Position numbers and translations under genes: made by a program | Shown: positions 15,574 through 24,386 of the stretch, in pieces | How positions within the stretch are numbered: the first letter of the stretch is position 1 | How the letters are laid out: each line of letters opens with the position of its first letter | Notes under the pieces: model-generated | What the model was told of the DNA's origin: nothing | The model's input: the letters and a program-made list of their open reading frames with translations, nothing else | The model's database searches: none | Origin: an uncultured Treponema sp. | GTDB taxonomy: Bacteria > Spirochaetota > Spirochaetia > Treponematales > Treponemataceae | Assembly: GCA_937885235.1 (NCBI GenBank) | Contig: CAKZZK010000019.1 | Location: forward strand, 1 to 39,659 | Direction: 5' to 3' | Length of the DNA: 39,659 nucleotides

Positions 15574-16764
15574 GTGAACGGAAGTACAGTTTCTATTGAC
15601 CATGTGTCAAAGCATTTTGGAGATTTCCACGCGCTTGATGACATACATTTCACCATCAAGCAGGGTGAGTTTTTCTCCCTGCTCGGACCGTCCGGCTGTG
15701 GCAAAACCACCTTGCTGCGCATCATTGCCGGCTTTGAGTACCCCGATGAGGGCGCCATCCTTTTTGACGACAAGAACGTTGTGCCCCTGCCTCCGAACAA
15801 ACGTGCAAGCAACACCATATTTCAGAACTACGCCCTCTTCCCCCATCTGAGCGTTTACGACAACGTGGCGTTCCCGCTCAAACTCAAAAAGCTCGACAGA
15901 AAGACCATAGACGAAAAGGTTAAAGAATACGTGCATCTTGTGCAGCTTGACCAGCATATCCACAAAAAGCCCAACCAGCTTTCCGGAGGTCAAAGGCAGC
16001 GGGTTGCCATTGCCCGCGCGCTGATAAACGACCCCAAGGTGCTGCTTTTGGACGAACCGCTTTCCGCCCTTGACGCAAAGCTCCGTTCCAGCCTCCTCTT
16101 GGACCTTGATGCCCTCCATGACAAAATCGGCATCACCTTCATCTTCGTCACCCATGACCAGAGCGAAGCCCTCGCCGTCAGCGACAGGATTGCCGTGATG
16201 AATCAGGGACACGTGCTCCAGATTGGCACGCCCTTTGAAATCTACGAAAGCCCCGCCACGCAGTTTGTGGCGCAGTTCATCGGTGACACGAACCTCTTTG
16301 AAAGTTCCGTGGTGGAATGCGTGCCCCACCAGACGCCCGGCAAGGATCCCGACTTCATGGTCACATTGCACACTCCCGCGCTGGGAATGCAGGCGCAGCT
16401 CAAGGGAGACACGCAGGCAACCAAGGAGGAGGACAAGAATATCCTCGTTACGGATTACGAGCACACCGATGTGGGGCAGAAAGTCTGCTTCACCGTGCGC
16501 CCGGAAAAAATCCGCATTACGCTTGAAGAGCCTGACGTGCACGGGCGGCGGGACATCAATGTCTTCAAGGGCATTGTGGAAGAACCGGTGTACACTGGCT
16601 TCCAGTCCAAGTTCTATGTCCGCTTGGAAAACGGCAGCATCGTGAAGGTGTTCAAGCAGCACACGAATTATCTTGATGACGGACCTGAGATCCAATGGAA
16701 GGACACGGTGTACATCTCTTGGTCTGCCGAAGACGGCTACATTGTGGAGGACATAAATAAATGA
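15574..16764 (+). CDS. potA: Spermidine/putrescine ABC transporter ATPase PotA
   Basis: The protein has 396 residues from GTG 15574, which lies 10 bases after AGGAG; the TTG at 15565 is too close to that site. Motifs in order: Walker A GPSGCGKTT, Q-loop in IFQNYALFPH, signature LSGGQRQRVAIARAL, Walker B LLLDEPLSALD, and switch His in FVTHDQSEALA. After 240 a TOBE/MOP-type regulatory region follows (for example FTVRPEKIRITLEE and YTGFQSKFYVRLENGS). It is slightly longer than E. coli PotA. It powers polyamine import and heads the potABCD operon; the potB ATG overlaps its stop. Confidence 0.93.
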   Translation: MNGSTVSIDHVSKHFGDFHALDDIHFTIKQGEFFSLLGPSGCGKTTLLRIIAGFEYPDEGAILFDDKNVVPLPPNKRASNTIFQNYALFPHLSVYDNVAFPLKLKKLDRKTIDEKVKEYVHLVQLDQHIHKKPNQLSGGQRQRVAIARALINDPKVLLLDEPLSALDAKLRSSLLLDLDALHDKIGITFIFVTHDQSEALAVSDRIAVMNQGHVLQIGTPFEIYESPATQFVAQFIGDTNLFESSVVECVPHQTPGKDPDFMVTLHTPALGMQAQLKGDTQATKEEDKNILVTDYEHTDVGQKVCFTVRPEKIRITLEEPDVHGRRDINVFKGIVEEPVYTGFQSKFYVRLENGSIVKVFKQHTNYLDDGPEIQWKDTVYISWSAEDGYIVEDINK

Positions 16765-17717
16765 GCGGCGTCATCTACAAGAAGAAGAATCCCGGTCCCT
16801 TCTACGCATGGCCGATGGGTTTGTGGTTCACCATCTTCTTTGTCGCCCCCTTGCTCATCATCGTAGCATACTCGTTCATGAAGCGCGATGTCTATGGTGG
16901 CGTGGTACGAGAGTTCTCCCTGAAAGCATACAAGCAGATGCTCACCCCTGCGTATGGGCTCATCTTCCTGCGCACGCTGTGGATTACGGTGCTCTCCACG
17001 CTGATAACTATCCTGCTCGCGCTGCCCTGCGGCTATGCCATGGCACGCAGCCGCCATCAGACGCTCCTGCTCATCCTCGTCATAGTCCCCTTCCTGACGA
17101 ACTCGCTTATCCGCATCTTTGCATGGATTACGATTTTGGGTGACAACGGGCTTTTGAATTCGCTCTTCGCTTTCTTCTATAATATATGGCATCACGGCAT
17201 ACTGCACGACGGCAGCTCGTTCACTGCGCACAAGTTTATGTTTACGCAGGGAGCGGTCATCCTCGTGAGCATCTATATGTACCTGCCCTACGCCATCCTG
17301 CCGGTCTTCACCGCTGTTGACCGCTTTGATTTTTCTCTGCTGGAAGCATCCCGCGACCTCGGCGCAAACAAGCCGCAGTCCATGATGCTCGTGCTCATAC
17401 CGGGCATAAAGAGCGGCATCGTCAGCGCGCTTATCTTTACGTTTATTCCGATTTTTGGCTCATACACGGTGCCCCAGCTGGTAGGCGGCAAGGACAGCTA
17501 TATGCTCGGTACCCTCGTGGTGGACCAGGTGCAGAAGGTGCGCAACTGGCCGCTTGCCTCTGCGTTCAGCATGGTCATCACCGCGCTGAGCATGATCGGC
17601 ATTCTGTGGATGCTCGCTTCAAACAGGAAGGAAGCGGCTCTCAAGAAGGTGTCCGCCAAGGAGGATATGAGCCTTGCCAAGCCACTTATTGCCGCCAGCA
17701 TTGGAGGTGAAAAATGA
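16761..17717 (+). CDS. potB: Spermidine/putrescine ABC transporter permease PotB
   Basis: The protein has 318 residues with about six membrane segments (first WFTIFFVAPLLIIVAYSF). The EAA loop ASRDLGANKPQSMMLVLIPG and the GGKDSYMLGTLVVDQV stretch near the last segments are typical of PotB. ATG overlaps the potA stop by 4 bases. It forms the inner-membrane channel with PotC. Confidence 0.92.
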   Translation: MSGVIYKKKNPGPFYAWPMGLWFTIFFVAPLLIIVAYSFMKRDVYGGVVREFSLKAYKQMLTPAYGLIFLRTLWITVLSTLITILLALPCGYAMARSRHQTLLLILVIVPFLTNSLIRIFAWITILGDNGLLNSLFAFFYNIWHHGILHDGSSFTAHKFMFTQGAVILVSIYMYLPYAILPVFTAVDRFDFSLLEASRDLGANKPQSMMLVLIPGIKSGIVSALIFTFIPIFGSYTVPQLVGGKDSYMLGTLVVDQVQKVRNWPLASAFSMVITALSMIGILWMLASNRKEAALKKVSAKEDMSLAKPLIAASIGGEK

Positions 17718-18583
17718 GCATCAGGCATCCCTTTGAGCTTTTAATCAGGTCAAAGCACACGACGGAGCCCATCAGGCATGCAAAGAGGCAGTGGAAGAAG
17801 CGAAACCAGACCTTCAGCTTTTCCAACACGGTGCTTGTGCTTGCCCTGCTCTTTCTGTTCATACCGCTCTTCGTGATCATCTTCTATTCCTTCAACAAGT
17901 CGAAGGATACGACCTTCACGGGATTTTCTTTCGTGTGGTACCAGAAGCTCTTCCTCTCGTCGGACGATTTGTGGCATTCGCTCTTCAACAGCCTGCTCAT
18001 CGCCGTCAGCTCCGGCATTGTCGCCACCATTCTCGGCTCGCTGGCGGCAATAGGCATCAACTGGTACAAGTTTATCGGACGCTCCTACATACAGACGATG
18101 AGCTATCTGCCTATGGTGCTGCCGGAAGTCATAATGGGCGTGTCCCTGCTCATCTTTTTCAGCGGCATAAAGCTTTCGCTTGGCCTTCTGACCATATTCA
18201 TCGCGCATACCACTTTCTGCCTGCCCTTTGTCCTGCTGATGGTGAGCGCGCGCATTGATGAATTTGACTATTCGACCATAGAGGCAAGCCATGACCTTGG
18301 CGCAAACGAGATGGAAACGCTCTTCCTTGTGATCATTCCCGCCATCATGCCGGGAGTTATCTCTGGCTTTATGATGAGCGTCACGATGTCCCTTGAAGAC
18401 TACGTGATCACGTCGCTGGTGAGCGGTCCGGGAAGCACCACGCTGCCGCTCTACGTGTACTCAATGATACGATTCGGCGTGAGCCCCGTCATCAACTCGC
18501 TTTCGTTCATACTGATTCTTGCAATCTGCTTGCTCACATTTATCTTGCGGCGCGGCTTGAAAGGCTTCGCCGCGGCACACTAA
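17714..18583 (+). CDS. potC: Spermidine/putrescine ABC transporter permease PotC
   Basis: The protein has 289 residues. A basic N-terminal extension of about 35 residues precedes the usual PotC start (FSNTVLVLALLFLFIPLFVI). EASHDLGANEMETLFLVIIP is the EAA loop; MMSVTMSLEDYVITSLVSGP is a PotC signature near the end. GGAGGTGAAAA lies before an ATG that overlaps the potB stop. The extension is longer than in the E. coli protein and positively charged. Confidence 0.92.
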   Translation: MSIRHPFELLIRSKHTTEPIRHAKRQWKKRNQTFSFSNTVLVLALLFLFIPLFVIIFYSFNKSKDTTFTGFSFVWYQKLFLSSDDLWHSLFNSLLIAVSSGIVATILGSLAAIGINWYKFIGRSYIQTMSYLPMVLPEVIMGVSLLIFFSGIKLSLGLLTIFIAHTTFCLPFVLLMVSARIDEFDYSTIEASHDLGANEMETLFLVIIPAIMPGVISGFMMSVTMSLEDYVITSLVSGPGSTTLPLYVYSMIRFGVSPVINSLSFILILAICLLTFILRRGLKGFAAAH

Positions 18584-18599
18584 TTCAGGAGAAATTTTT

Positions 18600-19658
18600 A
18601 TGAAAAGACATATCGCTACAATTATTTTGGCAACATCAGCTGTGGCAGTTGCGGGACTGGCTTCCTGCACAAAGAAAGACGGTCAGTCAGGGGACAAGAC
18701 CCTTTTCCTCTACAACTGGACCTATTACACGCCGGATGACGTGCTCAGGCAGTTTGAAGAAAAGTTCAACTGCACGGTCAAGGTGGACAGCTACGCCTCA
18801 AACGAAGAGATGTACTCCAAGCTCAAGGCTGGAGCGAAGGGCTACGACATCGTGGTGCCCTCACAGGACTATACCTCCATCATGATAAAGCAGAAGATGC
18901 TCCGCGAGCTCGACCAGAGCAAGATGACGAACAAGAAATACGTAAACCCCGTGGTCTTGCAGAAAGCCACTTATGACCCGGAGATGAAATATGCGGTTCC
19001 CTATTACTTTGGCGCCGCAGGTGTTTCCGTCAACAAGACCAAGGTTGCGAAGAGTTACGAGCGCAACTGGAACATCTTTGCGGATACCCAGTTCAAGGGG
19101 CACGCAACGATGATGGACGATATGCGCGAGGTGATAGGCGATGCCCTGATGTATCAGGGCCACAGCGTGAACAGCCTTGACGACAGCGAGCTGAAAGAAG
19201 CTAAAGAGCTGATTTTGAACAAATGGAAGCCCAATCTCGTTAAATTCGATGCCGAGGGCTTCGGCAAGTCCTTTGCCTCTGGGGATTTCTGGCTCTGCCA
19301 GGGCTATGCGGAGGTCATCTACGGCGAGGTGCCGGAAGAAAAGTGGGATGAGATTGACTTCTTCATTCCCGCAGAGGGCGGTCCCGCCTACCTTGACAGC
19401 ATGTGCATCCTCAAAGACGCCCCCCACTACGCGCTGGCAAACGAGTTCATCAACTTCATCCAGGACCCGCAGATTTATGCCCAGTTCCTCGATGCGTTCC
19501 GCTTCCCCTGCTTTGTGAATATGGAAGCCGCCCAGTATATGAAGACAAAGCCAATGTACGAGGCGAGCCAGATGAACAACTGCGTGCTCAAAGAGGACGT
19601 AGGCGAAGGTTTGGATAAATTCAACGAGCTGTGGCAGGAAATCCGCTTCGGGGATTAA
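18600..19658 (+). CDS. potD: Spermidine/putrescine-binding lipoprotein PotD
   Basis: The protein has 352 residues. The lipoprotein signal ends AGLASC (Cys23), so it is anchored in the membrane. The mature protein starts LFLYNWTYYTPDDVL, the usual PotD opening, in which the Trp and Tyr residues line the polyamine pocket. FGAAGVSVNKTKV, FASGDFWLCQGYAEVIYGEV and PAEGGPAYLDSMCILKDAP are conserved PotD stretches. It is the last gene of the operon, 17 bases after potC with AGGAG upstream. Whether it prefers putrescine or spermidine cannot be told. Confidence 0.92.
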   Translation: MKRHIATIILATSAVAVAGLASCTKKDGQSGDKTLFLYNWTYYTPDDVLRQFEEKFNCTVKVDSYASNEEMYSKLKAGAKGYDIVVPSQDYTSIMIKQKMLRELDQSKMTNKKYVNPVVLQKATYDPEMKYAVPYYFGAAGVSVNKTKVAKSYERNWNIFADTQFKGHATMMDDMREVIGDALMYQGHSVNSLDDSELKEAKELILNKWKPNLVKFDAEGFGKSFASGDFWLCQGYAEVIYGEVPEEKWDEIDFFIPAEGGPAYLDSMCILKDAPHYALANEFINFIQDPQIYAQFLDAFRFPCFVNMEAAQYMKTKPMYEASQMNNCVLKEDVGEGLDKFNELWQEIRFGD

Positions 19659-19674
19659 GGCAATGTAAATCACA

Positions 19675-19721
19675 ATAGCACAGCTCGGAATCTCTGGCAG
19701 TAAGTCCCCGAACTGTGCTAT
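19675..19721. terminator. Hairpin between potD and the acyl-CoA ligase gene
   Basis: ATAGCACAG-C-TCGG pairs with CCGA-A-CTGTGCTAT (13 pairs, one mismatch), with a 19-base loop. No T tract follows on the plus strand, so termination is uncertain. The right arm runs into TGCTATACT, an extended -10-like element (TG-n-TATACT, box at 19719-19724) that could drive the ligase gene, making this possibly an operator or attenuator. Confidence 0.5.
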
Positions 19722-19746
19722 ACTTGGTATGGAGGAAAGAAAGCTA

Positions 19747-21381
19747 ATGCCCGTCACAGATTATCTGGAACGCAATAGAAAATTATATGGCGATGAAATC
19801 GCCCTTGTGGAACTGAATCCCGAACAGAAAGACAACCGCCGCGTTACATGGAAGGAATATTCCCTCATACAGCCAACCGTCGATCAGCCCTACCGCCGAG
19901 AAATTACCTGGCGGGTCTTTGATGAAAAGGCAAACCGTATGGCGAACATGCTCTTGGGGCGCGGCATCAAGAAAGGGGACAAGGTTGCCGTCCTGATGAT
20001 GAACTGTCTTGAATGGTTGCCTATCTATTTCGGCATCTTGAAGACGGGGGCTATCGCCGTGCCGTTTAACTTCCGCTATTCCGCGGAAGAAATTCAGTAC
20101 TGCGCTAATCTGGCGGAAGTGGATGTGCTTGTCTTTGGTCCTGAGTTCATAGGCCGCATTGAATCCGTTGCGGAGAGCCTGAGCCAGAACCGCCTGCTCA
20201 TCTTTGTGGGGGAAACCTGTCCCACATTTGCCGAAAGTTACCGCGAACTGGTAGCGGACTGCTCCAGTGAAGCCCCCTTGGTCCGCCTTGAAGATGATGA
20301 CGATGCGGCTATCTATTTTTCAAGCGGCACCACAGGCTTTCCCAAAGCCATCCTGCATAAGCACCGCAGCCTCATGCACGCGGCAAAAGTGGAACAGGTG
20401 CACCACAGCACGGGGAGGGAGGACACCTTTCTCTGCATTCCGCCGCTCTACCACACAGGCGCAAAGATGCACTGGATGGGAAGCCTTGTCGCAGGAAGCA
20501 AAGCCGTGCTGCTCAAAGGCACAAAGCCCCAGTACATACTCGATGCCGTATCCCGCGAGCACTGCACGATAGTCTGGCTGCTCGTTCCGTGGGCGCAGGA
20601 CATACTCGATGCCTTGGACCGCGGAGAGCTAAAGCTGCAGGATTACGAGCTCTCGCAGTGGCGGCTCATGCACATAGGGGCACAGCCGGTGCCGCCAAGC
20701 CTCATCAGGCACTGGAAGCAGTACTTCCCTGCCCATCAGTACGACACGAATTATGGACTTTCAGAGTCCATCGGACCGGGCTGCGTCCATCTGGGCGTGG
20801 AGAACATCAGCAAGGTGGGGGCCATAGGCATTCCCGGCTATGGCTGGCAGTGCAAGATAGTTGACTCTGAGGGCAATCTGGTAAAGAGCGGCGAGCCCGG
20901 AGAGCTGTGCGTCCGTGGTCCCGGCGTAATGGAATGCTACTACAACAATCCAGAGGCGACGGCAGAAGTGCTCAAAGACGGCTGGCTTTACACGGGAGAC
21001 ATAGCGCGGCAGGACGAAGACGGCTTCTACTTCCTTGTGGACCGCAAGAAAGATGTCATCGTGAGCGGCGGCGAAAACCTCTATCCTGTGGAAATAGAAA
21101 ACTTTATCCGCAAGTTTGACAAAGTGCACGATGTAGCCGTCATAGGACTGCCGGACAGGAGGCAGGGCGAAATTGCGGGTGCCATCATAGCGGTCAAAGA
21201 GGGCATGACTTGCACAGAGGAAGAAGTCAATACCTTCTGTCTTGGTCTGCCCCGCTACAAGAGGCCGCGCCAGATTATCTTTGCCCCCGTGCCGCGCAAT
21301 GCCACCGGCAAAATAGAAAAGCCCCTCCTCCGCAAGATGTACGGCAAGGAGCGGCTTGTGGAATACGAAAACGAAAACTAG
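19747..21381 (+). CDS. AMP-dependent acyl-CoA synthetase (fatty-acid/aryl-CoA ligase type)
   Basis: The protein has 544 residues from ATG 19747, which has GGAGGAAAG 7 bases upstream; ATG 19729 precedes that site. ANL-superfamily motifs: AAIYFSSGTTGFPKAI (P-loop, A3), YGLSES (A5), GWLYTGDIARQDEDGFYFLVDRKKDVI (A7/A8 hinge), GGENLYPVEIE and PRNATGKIEKPLLRK with the catalytic Lys (A10). It adenylates a carboxylic acid and transfers it to CoA. The acid cannot be read; the length and motifs are as in medium/long-chain or aromatic acid ligases. The stop overlaps that of the convergent cyclase gene by 2 bases. Confidence 0.9.
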   Translation: MPVTDYLERNRKLYGDEIALVELNPEQKDNRRVTWKEYSLIQPTVDQPYRREITWRVFDEKANRMANMLLGRGIKKGDKVAVLMMNCLEWLPIYFGILKTGAIAVPFNFRYSAEEIQYCANLAEVDVLVFGPEFIGRIESVAESLSQNRLLIFVGETCPTFAESYRELVADCSSEAPLVRLEDDDDAAIYFSSGTTGFPKAILHKHRSLMHAAKVEQVHHSTGREDTFLCIPPLYHTGAKMHWMGSLVAGSKAVLLKGTKPQYILDAVSREHCTIVWLLVPWAQDILDALDRGELKLQDYELSQWRLMHIGAQPVPPSLIRHWKQYFPAHQYDTNYGLSESIGPGCVHLGVENISKVGAIGIPGYGWQCKIVDSEGNLVKSGEPGELCVRGPGVMECYYNNPEATAEVLKDGWLYTGDIARQDEDGFYFLVDRKKDVIVSGGENLYPVEIENFIRKFDKVHDVAVIGLPDRRQGEIAGAIIAVKEGMTCTEEEVNTFCLGLPRYKRPRQIIFAPVPRNATGKIEKPLLRKMYGKERLVEYENEN

Positions 21382-22964
21382 GGCAAGAGTGCATAGTCCG
21401 ATTCCGGACTGTTCGCCTTTCGCTTTACCGCCTGCTTGTTTCTGTACATTGCTGCATCAGCGCGGTTAAAGACCTCTGCAAAAGAGCTGTCTGTGTCTGC
21501 ATTGTAGACGCTCATTCCGTGCGCAACGGATACAGGCAGCGTGCCGCCCTCTGGAAGTGCAAGCGTCTCCAGTGTCATTGCCTCGTCGAATTTTTGCAGC
21601 AAGTCATTGCGTTTCTTGAAATCATCGTTCTCCAGAATGATGACGAACTCGTCCCCGCCAATGCGGAATACCGGACTGTGGGAAAAAATGGTGCAGATAA
21701 GCTTTGTTGTTGCCACAATCAGCAGGTTGCCGGCTTCGTGCCCAAAGCTGTCATTGGTGCGTTTGAGGTTGTTCACGTCCATCACGATGATGCCGAAGCT
21801 CAGCATTTCTGAAATCATCCTCTCTTCCAGCCGTGCAATGCTCCGTTTGTATGCGGTCGCATTGTGCACCCTGGTGAGCGAGTCTCGATACATATATTCA
21901 GGCAGATGGCGGACTGTCTTTCTGAAACTTTCTGCCAAAATGCCGATTTCGTCGTTTGACGTGCTCGACAGCTGAACGTCCAAATCCCCCTCCGCAATCT
22001 TTTTGGTCGCCGCAGTGAGTTCAATCAAGGGGCGGAGCAGTCCTTCCGTTATCTTTATGCTAATGCAGATGAACAAAAGCGCAATGCACACGGTGGCAAT
22101 GCTTATCATGCGGATCAGGCGATTGCGTTCGGCATTGATTTCCTTCTTTGGAGCAGCGATGGTGATTTCCCAGCCATTGCTCAGCGGCAGGCTATAACCA
22201 AGGAGTTTTTTATCTGCCGCCACCTCCGCAGTTCCCGGTTCATAGTCATGGTGATAAACAACGGCTTTGTTTTCATCGAGGATGTAGGCAAAGCCGTTTT
22301 TATAGACATTGCTGCTGTTTATCGTGTTTGCCAAGGTGCTGAAATCGATATCCATGCCCACCACGCCGATGGGAACACCGCTTGAAAAGAGGGGAACGAT
22401 GTACGAAATCATATATATGCCGAGGTTTTTGTTCAGGTATGGTTTCATCCATGTCGGCTTGCCGTTGTTCACGGGAACGTAATACCAGCCCACATGCTCT
22501 GTATCGTCCTCGGTATATTGCGCCATATCCGTGAGCGACAGCTCCGAAAACGAGGAACGCCTTCCATTTTTTGACCACAAAAAGCCACATTCCGTGGATA
22601 CCAGTTCAGGGCTGTAGCGCAGATAGAAGGAAACTGCCCCCTCTGTGTGATAGGCTATCGTATAGAAAACGGTCTCTATGCGTTTTGTAATGTCATAGCG
22701 GTACAGCTCATCGTTTACAAGGGTGTCAAAATCCCGCACAAAGTTGAAGATGATGTCCCGCATATTGCTCACGGACTGCTGTATATTGCCCATGATGATA
22801 TCAAGATGCTCTTTTTCTGCCACGCAGATGAGGCGCAGGTTGTCCTGGGAATTCTTTTTCGTCATGCTGTTAAGCCGTATGATGCTCAGTCCGCCAAGCA
22901 CGGTGGCAGTAAGCAGCACACAGGCACTCACCAATGCTGTTAATTTCGTCTTTATAGAAACCAT
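21378..22964 (-). CDS. Membrane diguanylate cyclase (Cache-HAMP-GGDEF)
   Basis: The protein has 528 residues. A membrane helix at about 8-28 and an extracytoplasmic dCache-type sensor (GAVSFYLRYSPELVSTECGFLW, PYLNKNLGIYMISYIVPLF, GVVGMDIDF) lead to a second helix near 285-305. A HAMP region (PLIELTAATKKIAEGDLDV) and a GGDEF domain with DSLTRVHNATAYKRSI, MDVNNLKRTNDSFGHEAGN and FRIGGDEFVIIL follow. The intact GGDEF motif suggests active c-di-GMP synthesis. The residues before it are SHSP, not RxxD, so the product-inhibition I-site appears to be missing. The ligand of the Cache domain is unknown. Confidence 0.88.
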   Translation of the reverse strand: MVSIKTKLTALVSACVLLTATVLGGLSIIRLNSMTKKNSQDNLRLICVAEKEHLDIIMGNIQQSVSNMRDIIFNFVRDFDTLVNDELYRYDITKRIETVFYTIAYHTEGAVSFYLRYSPELVSTECGFLWSKNGRRSSFSELSLTDMAQYTEDDTEHVGWYYVPVNNGKPTWMKPYLNKNLGIYMISYIVPLFSSGVPIGVVGMDIDFSTLANTINSSNVYKNGFAYILDENKAVVYHHDYEPGTAEVAADKKLLGYSLPLSNGWEITIAAPKKEINAERNRLIRMISIATVCIALLFICISIKITEGLLRPLIELTAATKKIAEGDLDVQLSSTSNDEIGILAESFRKTVRHLPEYMYRDSLTRVHNATAYKRSIARLEERMISEMLSFGIIVMDVNNLKRTNDSFGHEAGNLLIVATTKLICTIFSHSPVFRIGGDEFVIILENDDFKKRNDLLQKFDEAMTLETLALPEGGTLPVSVAHGMSVYNADTDSSFAEVFNRADAAMYRNKQAVKRKANSPESDYALLP

Positions 22965-23158
22965 AGTTCCGAATTCCTCTATTTTCTCTCACCAGTATAG
23001 CGCAAAAGCCGAAGAGAAACAACCTCAAGCCCCACACTGTCCGCTTTTCAAAATTCAGCGCGAGAACAGGCTTTTCCTGTGCAAGGATTTTCGGATGCAC
23101 GGCCAGATACAGGTTCTTTGACGCCCCAGAAACTTTTGAACCTGCCCAGCATGCCTCA

Positions 23159-24385
23159 TCACTTCCCGCCAAACAGAGCCATAATCTTTTGCCAGAAGGA
23201 AGCTACGGCGGTGACGAAGGAGGCGCCTGCGACGAAGGTGCCGATGCTGCTGCCCAGAGAGGACAGGATGAAGACGAGCAGGGTGCGCAAAATCCTGTTG
23301 CGGTAGAAGCCGCGAAGCGTGGTGGCATCTTCCTGCAAAGCCTCCATGTCCTTTACCTTGGGCTTGCAGATGAATGCCTGCACCACGCCGGCCACAATGC
23401 CTATGCCGATGAAGGGACAGAGCGACGTCAGCGGCGCGCCCACAAAAGAGACGAGCACCGTCAGCGGATGCCCTCCCGCAAGCAGTGCTCCTACGGCGGC
23501 GAGTATGCCGTTCCACAGCACCCATGAGCCGAGCATATTCCAGCCCTTGCTCGCGCCGCCAAAGACAAAGCCGACGGCAATCAGCGCAACGATGAGAGCG
23601 GGGATAATCCAGCCCAAAAGCCGGGACGCAACGCTCCGCGGGGGCACTTCCGCTATGTCGGCACAGTCCGCGTTTTCCGTTCCCGAAGCGAGGGCTTCAA
23701 GGTGAGCCTGCACGCCGCCCAGATGCCCCGCACCGATGACGGCGAGCACCTTTTTTCCGCCGCTGGTCCAGATATGGCTTGCAAGATAGCGGTCGCGCTC
23801 GTCTATGAGCACTTCCTTGACGCGGGGCATACTCTCGGCAAGCTCCGCCATCATGTCGTCCATCTCGCTCTTCTGCTTGAGGCTCTCTATCTGCTCCGCA
23901 GACACTTCTTCCTTGGAAAAGGCGCTCACCACAAGCGTGGCAAGCAGCATACATTTGCCCCAGAATGAATTCCGCGCCCAGGCACGGCGGAGCGTCACCG
24001 TTATGGGGCGGTCAATCATCGCCGTGGGAATGCCGAGTTCTTTTGCCTTGCTTATTGCAGCAAGCATCTCATCGCCGGGCTTTGCGCCCGTGTTGTCTCC
24101 CATGCGCTTCTGGTACGAGGAAAGCACGATGTTTGCAAGCAAGAGGAAGCCGTTCTTCTCCCGCAAGACCTTTATGACATCCATCTTGCGCCAGGCTTCA
24201 GGGTCTTCAAGGTTCTGCAGGCGCTTGTCGTCAAGCTCTATCGCTACAACGTCGGGGCGTTCTGCCTCTATAGCAGCCGTCACCTCTGCCACGCTCTGCT
24301 CTGAAATGTGCGCGGTGCCAACCAGCACTATCTGCCTGCCGCCCAGTTCAAGGTGGCGCTGTGTTGCTGTATCCATGTCTGCCAC
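23159..24385 (-). CDS. TraB/PrgY-family membrane protein
   Basis: The protein has 408 residues. The N-terminal soluble domain (about 10-235) has the TraB motifs IVLVGTAHISEQS, PDVVAIELDDKR and VLAVIGAGHLGGV. The C-terminal part has about four hydrophobic segments (LLGWIIPALIVALIAVGFVF and others). Relatives shut down peptide pheromone activity in enterococci, and the fold is a predicted metalloprotease-like or chaperone enzyme; the bacterial role is otherwise unclear. The start is GTG 24385 one base past the TPR gene stop, or ATG 24376. It is the last gene of a transcript with the TPR gene. Confidence 0.8.
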   Translation of the reverse strand: MADMDTATQRHLELGGRQIVLVGTAHISEQSVAEVTAAIEAERPDVVAIELDDKRLQNLEDPEAWRKMDVIKVLREKNGFLLLANIVLSSYQKRMGDNTGAKPGDEMLAAISKAKELGIPTAMIDRPITVTLRRAWARNSFWGKCMLLATLVVSAFSKEEVSAEQIESLKQKSEMDDMMAELAESMPRVKEVLIDERDRYLASHIWTSGGKKVLAVIGAGHLGGVQAHLEALASGTENADCADIAEVPPRSVASRLLGWIIPALIVALIAVGFVFGGASKGWNMLGSWVLWNGILAAVGALLAGGHPLTVLVSFVGAPLTSLCPFIGIGIVAGVVQAFICKPKVKDMEALQEDATTLRGFYRNRILRTLLVFILSSLGSSIGTFVAGASFVTAVASFWQKIMALFGGK

Positions 24386-24386
24386 G

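Noticed and set aside
15607..16695. Long minus-strand open frame inside potA
   Set aside because: It is a frame shadow of a gene with all ABC ATPase motifs.
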